Below are positions 30,704-37,911 of a DNA stretch of 37,911 nt, piece after piece. This DNA comes from an uncultured Candidatus Saccharibacteria bacterium. Its GTDB lineage: Bacteria > Patescibacteriota > Saccharimonadia > Saccharimonadales > UBA4665. Location: assembly GCA_903900685.1 (NCBI GenBank), contig CAIUOC010000044.1, positions 1 through 37,911 on the forward strand, given 5' to 3'. The notes beneath the pieces are model-generated. The model ran no database searches and had not been told where the DNA came from. It saw nothing but the letters and a program-made list of their open reading frames with translations. The translations under genes were made by a program, and so were the position numbers. Numbering within the stretch: the stretch's first letter is position 1; every line of letters begins with the position of its first letter.

Positions 30704-33355
30704 TTAGAGACTGCCCCAATTGTTGGCTATTACGCTATCTACTGTTAGTTTAACGGAAAGCTTAACTGCATTTTCCATAGTTTTCTTAATTAGCTTACTC
30801 ATCTCCTCTGCTTCATTTTCCAGAACTTCAACGAGTACGGAGTCATGTATTTGGAGAAGCATTTTAGCATCTCGAGTGGCAAGTTGTTTATCCAGATCAA
30901 TCATTGCAACTTTCATGATATCGGCTGCACTTCCCTGAAATGGCATATTTACTGCTGCTCTAATGGCTGCTTCACGAACTGCAAAATTTGATGATTTTAT
31001 ATCTGGTGTAGGTCTTCGTCTACCGAAAATAGTTTCGACATAACCATCTTCAATTGCCTGATTTCTAACTTTATCAATGTACTGTCTTAATTTTGGTCTA
31101 ACTTCAAAAAACTTATCAATAAAATGCTTAGCTTCTGAATATGACATACCTGTTCCTGAGGCTAATCCATGAGGTCCTAATCCGTACATAACACCAAAAT
31201 TGACTACTTTAGCTTCTCGTCTCATGTTTTTGGTTACATCTTCTATGTTTCGATCATAAATTTGAGCAGCAGTCGTCGCATGAACATCAACATCGTTATT
31301 AAATTGCTCTATTATATCCATATCATCAGACAAATAAGCAGCTATTCTAAGTTCAAATTGTGAGTAATCGGCACTGATAAAAGTTTTACCCGGACCAGCC
31401 ACAAAAGCTGTTCTAATTCTTTTACCGAGATCAGTTCTGACTGGTATATTCTGCAGATTAGGATCTGTTGAACTAAGACGTCCAGTTTGAGCAACTGTTA
31501 GGTTGAAGGTGGTATGAAGTCTGGATTCTGAGTCAACCATTCTAGGTAAAGCATCGACGTATGTAGATTTTAACTTAGTGACTTCCCTGTAACTAGATAT
31601 AAGCTCAATAATAGGGTGGGCATCGCGTAATTTATCTAGCTCGCTAGCAGCGGTAGAATAGGCCGTTTTGCCTTTTTTAATTCCTGTTTTTGGTAGTTGA
31701 AGTTTATCAAATAAAACTTCAGATAATTGAGCAGGAGAACTAATATTGAATTCCATATCTGCATATTTATAAATTTTTAACTCTAGGTCTAAAATTAGAT
31801 CATTTATTTCTTTAGAGAAGTTTGCTAGATATTTAGTATCTAGCAAAATACCAGTTTCTTCCATTTTAGCTAGTACTGGTATGATTGGCCATTCAATATC
31901 TTTAGCTATTTTTTCAATTTTTGGTAATGGAACTAAGTCTTTTTTTTGTTTCTCATATAGCGCCCAAATAATACCAGAAATTTGATCTGACACATCAATT
32001 AGTTCATCTTCAGCTTTATTATCGAAGCTCATGGTCTCAAGACCAAGTTCATCTTTTGCTAAACCTTGAAGTGATTGATCTCGCCTTAGGCTATTTAATA
32101 GAAATGAACATACTAAGACATCGTGGTCTATCTTTTTTAGCTTTAGACCAAGGGAAGATAATGCCTCTATGGTAGCTTTGATGTCATAGCCTATTTTCTT
32201 AATAACCGTTGAATCAATAACTGGTTTTATTTTTCTAATTAGCTTAGAAGAATCTATTTTATTGAGGTTAAAAACAATTAAGTTGTCTGGTTTAGAGCTC
32301 ATAAATAATAAGCTAGTATTGACTCCATGTTTCCCTTTGGATCTACTGAATAATATAATTTCTTTAAGATTAGCTAAATCAAGTTTTTCAAGTTTTTCAT
32401 CACTATCGATGATTGTTTTTTCAACAATAAATTGCGCATAGTCTATTTTGGTTAATTTTGCATGGTCATCAATCTGCATTATTTCTGGCAACTGCCTAAC
32501 TAATGATTTAAATTCAAGATTATTTAATATTGATAGTATGGCTTCAGGTTTAGCTTTTTTGCCATCAACTTCAGCAAGATTTAACTTAATAGGAGCATCT
32601 AACCAGATTTCTGCTAATTTACGACTTAGATAAGCTAGCTCTTTGCCGTTTTTTAATTTATCGGCAATGTTATTTTTTATTAAATCAAGGTTATCGTAGA
32701 CTTCATCAAGTGTCTTATATGTTTTTAATAGCTCTATGGCTGTTTTTGGGCCAATTCCAGGCACTCCGGGTATATTATCACTACTGTCACCCATGAGAGA
32801 TTTTAAGTCCAGGAATTGGCTTGGATCTAGGCCATACTTAGCCTCGAAGCTTTCTGGATGATAAAGTTCAATCTTACTTAGGCCAGTTTTAAGTAAATAG
32901 GTATGGGTATGGGAGTTAATCAATTGCAACATGTCCATATCGCTAGTGACAAGCATGGTTTCAATATTCATATCCTTTGCCTGTTTAGCTAAAGTACCCA
33001 TAATATCATCGGCTTCATAATCATCAAGCTCATAAAGTGGCCACCCAAAAGCATCTAATAAATTATGAAGAATGGGTATCTGTTCATAAAAATCAGCAGG
33101 AGGTGATTTCCTGCCAGCTTTATAGTGTGGATAAATCTCTAATCTTTTTCTAATGTTGGTTTTTGGCTTATCCCAAGCAACTGCCACATAGTCTGGTTTT
33201 AATTTTCTAATAACCTCTAGTGCCATGACTGCAAAACCATAGACTCCACCTGTTGGAATACCATCTTTTGTCTTTAAATTAGGCATGGCATAATAGCCTC
33301 TATAGAAAACACTTTTTCCATCAATAATTACAAAACGTTTTCTAATATCTGCCAT
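30704..33355 (-). CDS. polA: DNA polymerase I
   Basis: 883 residues with three domains. The N-terminal 5'-nuclease (1-290) includes FVIIDGKSVFYRGYYAMP, ELDDYEADDIMGTLA and SDNIPGVPGIGPKTA. The middle domain (about 300-480) has the fold of a 3'-5' exonuclease, but the acidic DxE start is absent, and only weak echoes remain (KKIGYDIKATIEAL, KIDHDVLVCSFLLNS), so proofreading is probably lost, as in Taq polymerase. The polymerase shows RLSSTDPNLQNIP, motif A ADYSQFELRIAAY, an O helix RREAKVVNFGVMYG and motif C QIHDSVLVEV. It is the fourth gene after dnaG-rpoD-kinase. A TATAAT box 8 nt before its ATG may give a separate short transcript. Confidence 0.96.
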   Translation of the reverse strand: MADIRKRFVIIDGKSVFYRGYYAMPNLKTKDGIPTGGVYGFAVMALEVIRKLKPDYVAVAWDKPKTNIRKRLEIYPHYKAGRKSPPADFYEQIPILHNLLDAFGWPLYELDDYEADDIMGTLAKQAKDMNIETMLVTSDMDMLQLINSHTHTYLLKTGLSKIELYHPESFEAKYGLDPSQFLDLKSLMGDSSDNIPGVPGIGPKTAIELLKTYKTLDEVYDNLDLIKNNIADKLKNGKELAYLSRKLAEIWLDAPIKLNLAEVDGKKAKPEAILSILNNLEFKSLVRQLPEIMQIDDHAKLTKIDYAQFIVEKTIIDSDEKLEKLDLANLKEIILFSRSKGKHGVNTSLLFMSSKPDNLIVFNLNKIDSSKLIRKIKPVIDSTVIKKIGYDIKATIEALSSLGLKLKKIDHDVLVCSFLLNSLRRDQSLQGLAKDELGLETMSFDNKAEDELIDVSDQISGIIWALYEKQKKDLVPLPKIEKIAKDIEWPIIPVLAKMEETGILLDTKYLANFSKEINDLILDLELKIYKYADMEFNISSPAQLSEVLFDKLQLPKTGIKKGKTAYSTAASELDKLRDAHPIIELISSYREVTKLKSTYVDALPRMVDSESRLHTTFNLTVAQTGRLSSTDPNLQNIPVRTDLGKRIRTAFVAGPGKTFISADYSQFELRIAAYLSDDMDIIEQFNNDVDVHATTAAQIYDRNIEDVTKNMRREAKVVNFGVMYGLGPHGLASGTGMSYSEAKHFIDKFFEVRPKLRQYIDKVRNQAIEDGYVETIFGRRRPTPDIKSSNFAVREAAIRAAVNMPFQGSAADIMKVAMIDLDKQLATRDAKMLLQIHDSVLVEVLENEAEEMSKLIKKTMENAVKLSVKLTVDSVIANNWGSL

Positions 33356-33359
33356 TAAT

Positions 33360-33369
33360 TATAATTATA
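33360..33369 (-). promoter_or_regulatory. Palindromic -10 upstream of polA
   Basis: TATAATTATA reads as a perfect -10 on both strands. Leftward, TATAAT ends 8 nt before the polA ATG. The opposite direction would be antisense to the kinase gene. No good -35 is seen. Confidence 0.4.
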
Positions 33370-33393
33370 CTCTAATAACTATTTTAGCTGAGC

Positions 33394-34005
33394 TTAAGCG
33401 TTTAATATATTGTCTAATTTTTGAGAAGCGTAACTTAAAAACTGAGCTGTACTATTAAAATTATTATTGAGAATCAGATTTGCAACTTTTTTTACATAAT
33501 TCAAATTCATTTGAATTGATTCATCAATGCCGGGCTGAGGCTTAACTTGAGTTAGTTCTTGTCTCATATAGTTATCAAAATCTAATTTCGGTTCGCCAAG
33601 TCTAAGATTGTTCATTGCCCTTTCATATCTAGATTTTGGATCAGAATTTATCCAAATTAGAGTGCCCTCATTTTTTAAAATGAAATCAGCTTCAATTGGA
33701 GCTCTTATACTCCAAACTAGAAGTCCTTTATATGTCTTACTTATTGAAGCTGTTTTAAATTTTTCTAATGCGATCTTCATAAAAACATCAGCGCCTCTTT
33801 GTTGTCTAAGCCAGTTAGATGTTTCTGTAAGATTAATTCGAGATATCGGACTTTCGTCTTTTTTGTGGCGTTCTAAGGTATATTCTCTAGCAATGTCTCC
33901 TAAAGAAATGCCAAAATATCCACTTTTTAATAAAACATCGGCTAGAGTATCCTTACCAGATCGACTATATCCACTAATGCCAATTATTATATTTTTGTCT
34001 TGCAT
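33394..34005 (-). CDS. P-loop kinase, UPF0200/dephospho-CoA-kinase-like
   Basis: 203 residues. The P-loop is GISGYSRSGKDTLADVL (about 9-25). WSIRAPIEADFILKNEG (about 97-113) resembles the 'R-x-x-x-E' segment of archaeal UPF0200-type nucleotide kinases, and a lid-like Arg region follows (PKSRYERAMNNLRLGE). These also fit dephospho-CoA kinase and deoxynucleoside kinases, so the substrate is not known. It begins 3 nt after the rpoD stop, so it is co-transcribed with dnaG-rpoD and precedes polA. A nucleotide-supply role would fit. Confidence 0.6.
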   Translation of the reverse strand: MQDKNIIIGISGYSRSGKDTLADVLLKSGYFGISLGDIAREYTLERHKKDESPISRINLTETSNWLRQQRGADVFMKIALEKFKTASISKTYKGLLVWSIRAPIEADFILKNEGTLIWINSDPKSRYERAMNNLRLGEPKLDFDNYMRQELTQVKPQPGIDESIQMNLNYVKKVANLILNNNFNSTAQFLSYASQKLDNILNA

Positions 34006-34008
34006 TGA

Positions 34009-35139
34009 TTAACTTATATAATCGTGGAGTTTTTTAGAATCCTTGTGTTTACGAAGCTTAGCTAGAGCTTTTGCTTCAATTTGTCGAATTCTTTCTCTAG
34101 TTACGCTAAATTCCTGCCCAACCTCTTCGAGTGTATGGTACTTGCCATCTTCAAGACCAAAACGTAATTTGAGTATTTTTTGCTCTCTCTCCGTTAGTGC
34201 TCCGAGTAAAGATTTTATTTGTTCTTTCATTAGCTGACCTGTTGCTGATTCTTCAGGACTAATAGTATCTTCATCTTCTATGAAGTCAGACAAAACAGAT
34301 TCTTCTTCATCATCCTTAATGCTTGCATCAAGGCTACTAATATCCTGTTTAATCTTCATTATGTGTTCAACTTTATCAACTTCTATTTCCATAGCTTTGG
34401 CAATTTCTTCATTAGTTGGCTCTCGGTTTAATTCCTGCGTTAATCGTCTTTGTGTTCGAAGTAGTTTATTAATAGTTTCAACCATATGAACTGGTATTCT
34501 AATCACTCTTGCTTGGTCGGCAATAGCTCTAGTTATGGCTTGCCTAATCCACCATGTTGCATAAGTTGAAAATTTAAAACCTTTATCTGGGTCAAATTTC
34601 TCAACAGCTCTAAGTAATCCTGTATTACCCTCTTGAATAAGATCGAGTAAATCTAAGCCTCTACCGACATATCGTTTAGCAATAGATACAACTAAACGCA
34701 TATTTGCTTCAGCCATTTCTGCCTTAGCTTCCTTGTCTCCAGCAACCACTCTTTTAGCAAGGGCTAATTCATTTTCAGATGATAGAAGAGGAATTTTACC
34801 AATCTCTCGCAGATAAAGTCTGACAGAATCATCAGCAATATCATCTATATAGCTAGTATCGTTAGTTACTATTATTTCTTCTTCGCCATTCTCAAGAACC
34901 CATTCTTCGCTAAAATCTTCAGTATTTGGCTCTTTAACAACATCAATACCAGCTTCTGCAAGGTCACTATATAACGAATCAAGTACCTCAACATTGTCTG
35001 GAGAGTCGGTAATTAATTTTTGGATTTCTTTCTGGTCAATTGTTCCTTCTTTTTTTGCTTTCTCGATAAGTTGATTTTTTATTGTCTCAAGATCATCTTG
35101 AACCACCTCCGGTTGTGGTTTTTTTGCTTTCTTAGTCAT
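34009..35139 (-). CDS. rpoD: Primary sigma factor RpoD (sigma-70)
   Basis: 376 residues, a short primary sigma with no large non-conserved insert. Region 1.2 is seen in [18 protein letters not shown], region 2 in [18 protein letters not shown] and [19 protein letters not shown] (-10 recognition and melting), and region 4 in ITREQK-like [15 protein letters not shown] and [18 protein letters not shown] (-35 contact). An acidic N-terminal 100 residues stands for region 1.1. It explains the consensus TTGACA/TATAAT and extended -10 sites found in the window. Its ATG overlaps the dnaG stop by 8 bp and has AAGGGG upstream. Confidence 0.97.
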   Translation of the reverse strand: MTKKAKKPQPEVVQDDLETIKNQLIEKAKKEGTIDQKEIQKLITDSPDNVEVLDSLYSDLAEAGIDVVKEPNTEDFSEEWVLENGEEEIIVTNDTSYIDDIADDSVRLYLREIGKIPLLSSENELALAKRVVAGDKEAKAEMAEANMRLVVSIAKRYVGRGLDLLDLIQEGNTGLLRAVEKFDPDKGFKFSTYATWWIRQAITRAIADQARVIRIPVHMVETINKLLRTQRRLTQELNREPTNEEIAKAMEIEVDKVEHIMKIKQDISSLDASIKDDEEESVLSDFIEDEDTISPEESATGQLMKEQIKSLLGALTEREQKILKLRFGLEDGKYHTLEEVGQEFSVTRERIRQIEAKALAKLRKHKDSKKLHDYIS

Positions 35140-36892
35140 TTATTAGCCCCTTATTAATTCTTAATAGTTTATCTAGTTCTTTTGCTTGATTTAATAATAT
35201 TTTTGAATCGGGTGTAGTGGAATTTTTAAGTTTGTCAGAAATTACTTGTTTTTTATTTTTAACGTATTGTTGTATGATTTTGGCCTGAAGTAGGCTTGCT
35301 TCGTAATGAAGTTCAGTATTATCTTGAATTTTATATAATTCATCGTACTGTAATAACAATACTTTAATATAGTCTTCGATATTTTGCAAGTCGGAGGGTA
35401 CTATTTCATAACTAACTATTTCGGGGTTGAGTACTAGAAAATTAAATAAAGTTTTTGCTGAATCGCCTAAAAACATATCTACTAGCATAGGTTCAAGTAA
35501 AATTCTTAATTCACTGTTACTAATTAATAAACCTAAAAAGTGATTTTGATACCTATCAAGATCATAAGTACGACCATTATCATCGTTGCTTTTTTGTTTT
35601 TTTCTTAAAGTTGGTGTATCGGTCTTATTGTTTTCAAGCTTTTCAGATAAAGCACTTTTTGAAACATCAATTGTTTTAGCTAACTTACTAAGATAGTGAT
35701 CTTTCTCGACTGGATCATCAATATTTTTAATGACTCGAAGGATAATATCGCTAAATTGCCTTTTACCCTGTCCAGAATTCAAGTCAATAATGTTTTGGTA
35801 ATAATCGACTAGCCAATCAACGGCATAAATTGGTTGTTCGATGGTTTTTAGCCATGCATCCTTATTAACTTTTATCAACTCATCAGGATCCTTGCCTTCT
35901 GAAATATTTATCATAGATAGGCTAACTCCGACTTTAGATGCAATTGGAATTGCTCGCTCAGTAGCATTAATGCCAGCCTGATCTCGATCAAAACACAGTC
36001 TTATGTCTGAAGTAAATCGATTAAGCCCTTTCAAGTGATACTCAGTTAGAGCAGTTCCAGCGGTTGCAACTACCTGATTAATACCAGCTTGATAAGAACT
36101 AATGACATCCATATTTCCTTCAACAACAACTACATAATTTAATTTTCTAATCGCTTCTTTGGCCTTATCTAGCCCGAATATGTGTCGACTTTTATCGTAA
36201 AGCAATGTCTGCGGGGTATTTATGTATTTCGGGCCGTTACCACTGGATAATAACTCTCTAGCGGTAAATCCAATTGTTCTTCCTGTCTGATCAGCCAACG
36301 GAATCATGATACGGCCCCTAAACATATCTATCATCCGACCATCATATATAACCCCAAGTCCAGCCGATTTTATAAGGTTTTCTGGTGTGCCCTTCTTTTT
36401 TAGATAATCTGTTAGTGCAGATCTTGAATTTGGAGAATAACCGATCTTAAAAGCCAGGGCTGTAGGTTTGTCTATTGACCTTTTTTTGAATACATATTCT
36501 TGAGCAGATATATTTTTAGATAAGTGTATCTGATAGAACTTTGTAGCAATTTCTAAAATTTCATAAAGTTTGTCTTTAGTTTTAGAGTCATTTCTATATG
36601 TTTTAGAGTCATACTTAGTTAAATCAATTCCTGCCTGTCGAGCCAGTAATTCTAAGGCGCCCCTGAAATCTAATCCTTCCATCTCCATAATAAAGCTAAA
36701 AACATTGCCGCCCTTGCCACTACTAAAATCATGCCATATTTGTTTCTCAGGACTAACGATGAAACTTGGAGATTTTTCAGAATTAAAAGGACTTAGGCCT
36801 TTAAAGTTACGTCCGGCTCTTTTTAGTTGGACATACTGAGAAACAATATCCTCAATTGAAATTCTTTCTTTAATTTCATCTATAGCACTCAT
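35132..36892 (-). CDS. dnaG: DNA primase DnaG with degenerate zinc ribbon
   Basis: 586 residues. The N-terminal domain aligns with the CHC2 zinc-binding fold ([20 protein letters not shown], then [21 protein letters not shown]), but all four ligands are replaced: Cys to Ser34, His to Asn37, Cys to Asp55 and Cys to Ser58. The TOPRIM core is intact: [10 protein letters not shown] supplies Glu and CFDRDQAG the Asp pair that hold Mg for primer synthesis. The C-terminal ~170 residues are a helicase-binding-like helical domain. It starts the operon dnaG-rpoD-kinase-polA. A TACAAT box ends 9 nt before the ATG. Confidence 0.94.
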   Translation of the reverse strand: MSAIDEIKERISIEDIVSQYVQLKRAGRNFKGLSPFNSEKSPSFIVSPEKQIWHDFSSGKGGNVFSFIMEMEGLDFRGALELLARQAGIDLTKYDSKTYRNDSKTKDKLYEILEIATKFYQIHLSKNISAQEYVFKKRSIDKPTALAFKIGYSPNSRSALTDYLKKKGTPENLIKSAGLGVIYDGRMIDMFRGRIMIPLADQTGRTIGFTARELLSSGNGPKYINTPQTLLYDKSRHIFGLDKAKEAIRKLNYVVVVEGNMDVISSYQAGINQVVATAGTALTEYHLKGLNRFTSDIRLCFDRDQAGINATERAIPIASKVGVSLSMINISEGKDPDELIKVNKDAWLKTIEQPIYAVDWLVDYYQNIIDLNSGQGKRQFSDIILRVIKNIDDPVEKDHYLSKLAKTIDVSKSALSEKLENNKTDTPTLRKKQKSNDDNGRTYDLDRYQNHFLGLLISNSELRILLEPMLVDMFLGDSAKTLFNFLVLNPEIVSYEIVPSDLQNIEDYIKVLLLQYDELYKIQDNTELHYEASLLQAKIIQQYVKNKKQVISDKLKNSTTPDSKILLNQAKELDKLLRINKGLIND

Positions 36893-36901
36893 ATATATAT
36901 T

Positions 36902-36907
36902 ATTGTA
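36902..36907 (-). promoter_or_regulatory. -10 of the dnaG operon, near-leaderless
   Basis: Minus strand TACAAT at 36907-36902, 9 nt before the dnaG ATG. No clear -35 and no Shine-Dalgarno are seen. Confidence 0.45.
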
Positions 36908-36915
36908 CGCTAAAG

Positions 36916-36944
36916 TTGCTTGAGCTCATGAAGTCAGTTATGCT
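36916..36944 (+). promoter_or_regulatory. Promoter of the anchored protein at 36957
   Basis: TTGCTT (36916-36921), 17 bp, TATGCT (36939-36944). The -10 ends 12 nt before the ATG, giving a leader of about 5 nt. Confidence 0.5.
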
Positions 36945-36956
36945 TAAATGTAATAT

Positions 36957-37592
36957 ATGCAGCCAAACCAACCATCAAATCAGACTTCTAAAAGTAATCC
37001 TTATTTTTTTTTGAATGAAACTCCAGAATCAACAAAATCTAGTCCTGGCAAAAATTTAATTCCATCTAAGGGAAGTATGAAATCTCGGATTATATTAGTT
37101 GGCTTTGGCTTAATTTTTATTATTATCGTTGTTATTATTATTAACTCTATTATGTCAGGTGCAAAAAATGGCAATCAGTTAACCTTTGCTAACGTAGTTC
37201 AGGACCAATCTATACTATTAAGTATTGCCGATTCGGGAACAAAAAACTCAGCCACTATACCAATTTTAAATTTATCTGGAACAACTAAATTAGCAATAAC
37301 TCGTGATCAGGGTCAACTTCTAAGCGTTTTAAGCTCAAGTGGAGTGACTATATCAAGTAAAGATACTAAATTTCAGAACCCAATAGTAAACTCTAATTTA
37401 AGTAATGCATTATTAAATGGCGAATATAATGGCGCTTTTTTAACCAACTATCAAGATTCAGTTAATACTTATTTGCAAGATATTCAAAAAGCATATCCGG
37501 GCGCTAATCCAAGTGAGAAAAAAGTCCTCGACCAGATATATAATCAAGGTAAGTTACTACTTGAAGGCGTAAAAAATATTTCTTCTATTTAA
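36957..37592 (+). CDS. Membrane-anchored protein, unknown
   Basis: 211 residues. A Pro/Ser/Asn-rich cytoplasmic stretch of ~45 residues precedes one helix (about 46-66, IILVGFGLIFIIIVVIIINSI). The outer domain of ~140 residues is helical and Ser/Asn-rich, with an AFLTNYQDSVNTYLQDIQ helix. No signal cut site, Cys or known motif is seen. It diverges from dnaG, and its stop overlaps the last gene by 8 bp. A lineage-specific envelope protein is likely; no function can be given. Confidence 0.6.
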   Translation: MQPNQPSNQTSKSNPYFFLNETPESTKSSPGKNLIPSKGSMKSRIILVGFGLIFIIIVVIIINSIMSGAKNGNQLTFANVVQDQSILLSIADSGTKNSATIPILNLSGTTKLAITRDQGQLLSVLSSSGVTISSKDTKFQNPIVNSNLSNALLNGEYNGAFLTNYQDSVNTYLQDIQKAYPGANPSEKKVLDQIYNQGKLLLEGVKNISSI

Positions 37593-37911
37593 TTTGTTTA
37601 GTGATCTCATATGAATGTCTTATTAGATCTCTAATTTCATTGATAGATAATTGACCGCTAAGAATAACAGTTATCCATTTATTGGGATTTAAATCTTTAC
37701 CGTTAAGCACTGATTCATATTTATCTTTCAAATGCTTTGCTAGTAGTCGGTCACAGCGAAGGCTAATCTGTAATGGATTAAGATCCTTATACAAAAGCAC
37801 AAACATTTCCTCGTTCAAAGAATAGACTTCTATATCATCACCGTAAGGACTTGATTTCGTAATATCTGGATATACATTTAATAGTTTTTTAATTGATTTA
37901 ATATCTAACAT
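37585..37911 (-). CDS. MmcQ/YjbR-like protein
   Basis: 108 residues; the ATG is the last triplet of the window, so the true start could be further on, although the length fits the family. The pattern VYPDITKSSPYGDD-like start, VYSLNEEMFVLLYKDL, LQISLRCDRLLAKHL and the close NPNKWITVILSG then RHSYEITKQI matches MmcQ/YjbR (double-wing) proteins, small proteins of unclear, perhaps DNA-binding, role. It is convergent with the anchored protein. Confidence 0.75.
   Translation of the reverse strand: MLDIKSIKKLLNVYPDITKSSPYGDDIEVYSLNEEMFVLLYKDLNPLQISLRCDRLLAKHLKDKYESVLNGKDLNPNKWITVILSGQLSINEIRDLIRHSYEITKQIK

Noticed and set aside
1-37911. tRNA, rRNA, tmRNA, CRISPR array, riboswitch
   Set aside because: I looked for T-loop (GGTTCGA-type) cores, regular spaced repeats and long conserved RNA text in the gaps and saw none.

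Overview
This looks like chromosomal DNA of a small-genome, AT-rich bacterium, most likely a Patescibacteria/CPR member and probably Saccharibacteria (TM7). The assignment rests on gene content and protein style: compact informational genes, short r-protein and RNase J clusters, a DHH-like protein with a proline-rich tail, many single-helix-anchored surface proteins and a type IV pilin-like protein. No rRNA gene is present to prove it. The code is standard: UGA ends several genes (for example ftsK and mutM), which argues against the UGA-recoding CPR lineages.

Layout. Positions 1-10200 form an accessory, cell-surface region. It holds a very long anchored surface protein that runs off the left edge, an EndoU-family RNase toxin with a probable immunity gene, a DPM1-like glycosyltransferase with a DUF2304 partner, an SMR/EamA-like transporter, a rhamnosyltransferase-like GT2, a GT-C-like multipass protein and a TraB/ChaN-like protein. 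Positions 10297-17438 hold housekeeping genes: ychF, a bacterial PH-domain protein, a Crp/Fnr regulator, the rpsF-ssb-rpsR-efp-tlyA-like operon, and ftsK. Positions 17644-19700 hold a type IV pilin-like gene and an IS1595-family insertion sequence that carries a convergent second gene. Positions 19701-27509 are one long leftward RNA-metabolism cluster: DHH-like, truB, rpsO, pnp, a small membrane protein, a family-4 uracil-DNA glycosylase and rnj. Positions 27665-36892 are replication and repair: rpsT, mutM-holA, a DUF721/DciA-like gene, and dnaG-rpoD-kinase-polA. The right end holds an anchored protein and an MmcQ/YjbR-like gene.

How it works together. Genes inside operons carry clear AGGAG-type ribosome binding sites. 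Many genes at the head of a transcription unit instead have a -10 box only 6-10 nt before the start codon, so their mRNAs should be leaderless or nearly so. The clearest case is a palindromic -10 shared by two divergent genes 18 bp apart. The insertion sequence uses the same design at both ends.

The strongest candidate for a new system is the EndoU toxin/immunity pair at 2764-3737, next to a giant surface protein in a probably epibiotic lineage. Several enzymes have lost hallmark metal ligands: the DnaG zinc ribbon, the Fe-S ligands of the uracil-DNA glycosylase, the DHH metal site and the PolA proofreading site. All calls come from reading the sequence; no database search was possible.
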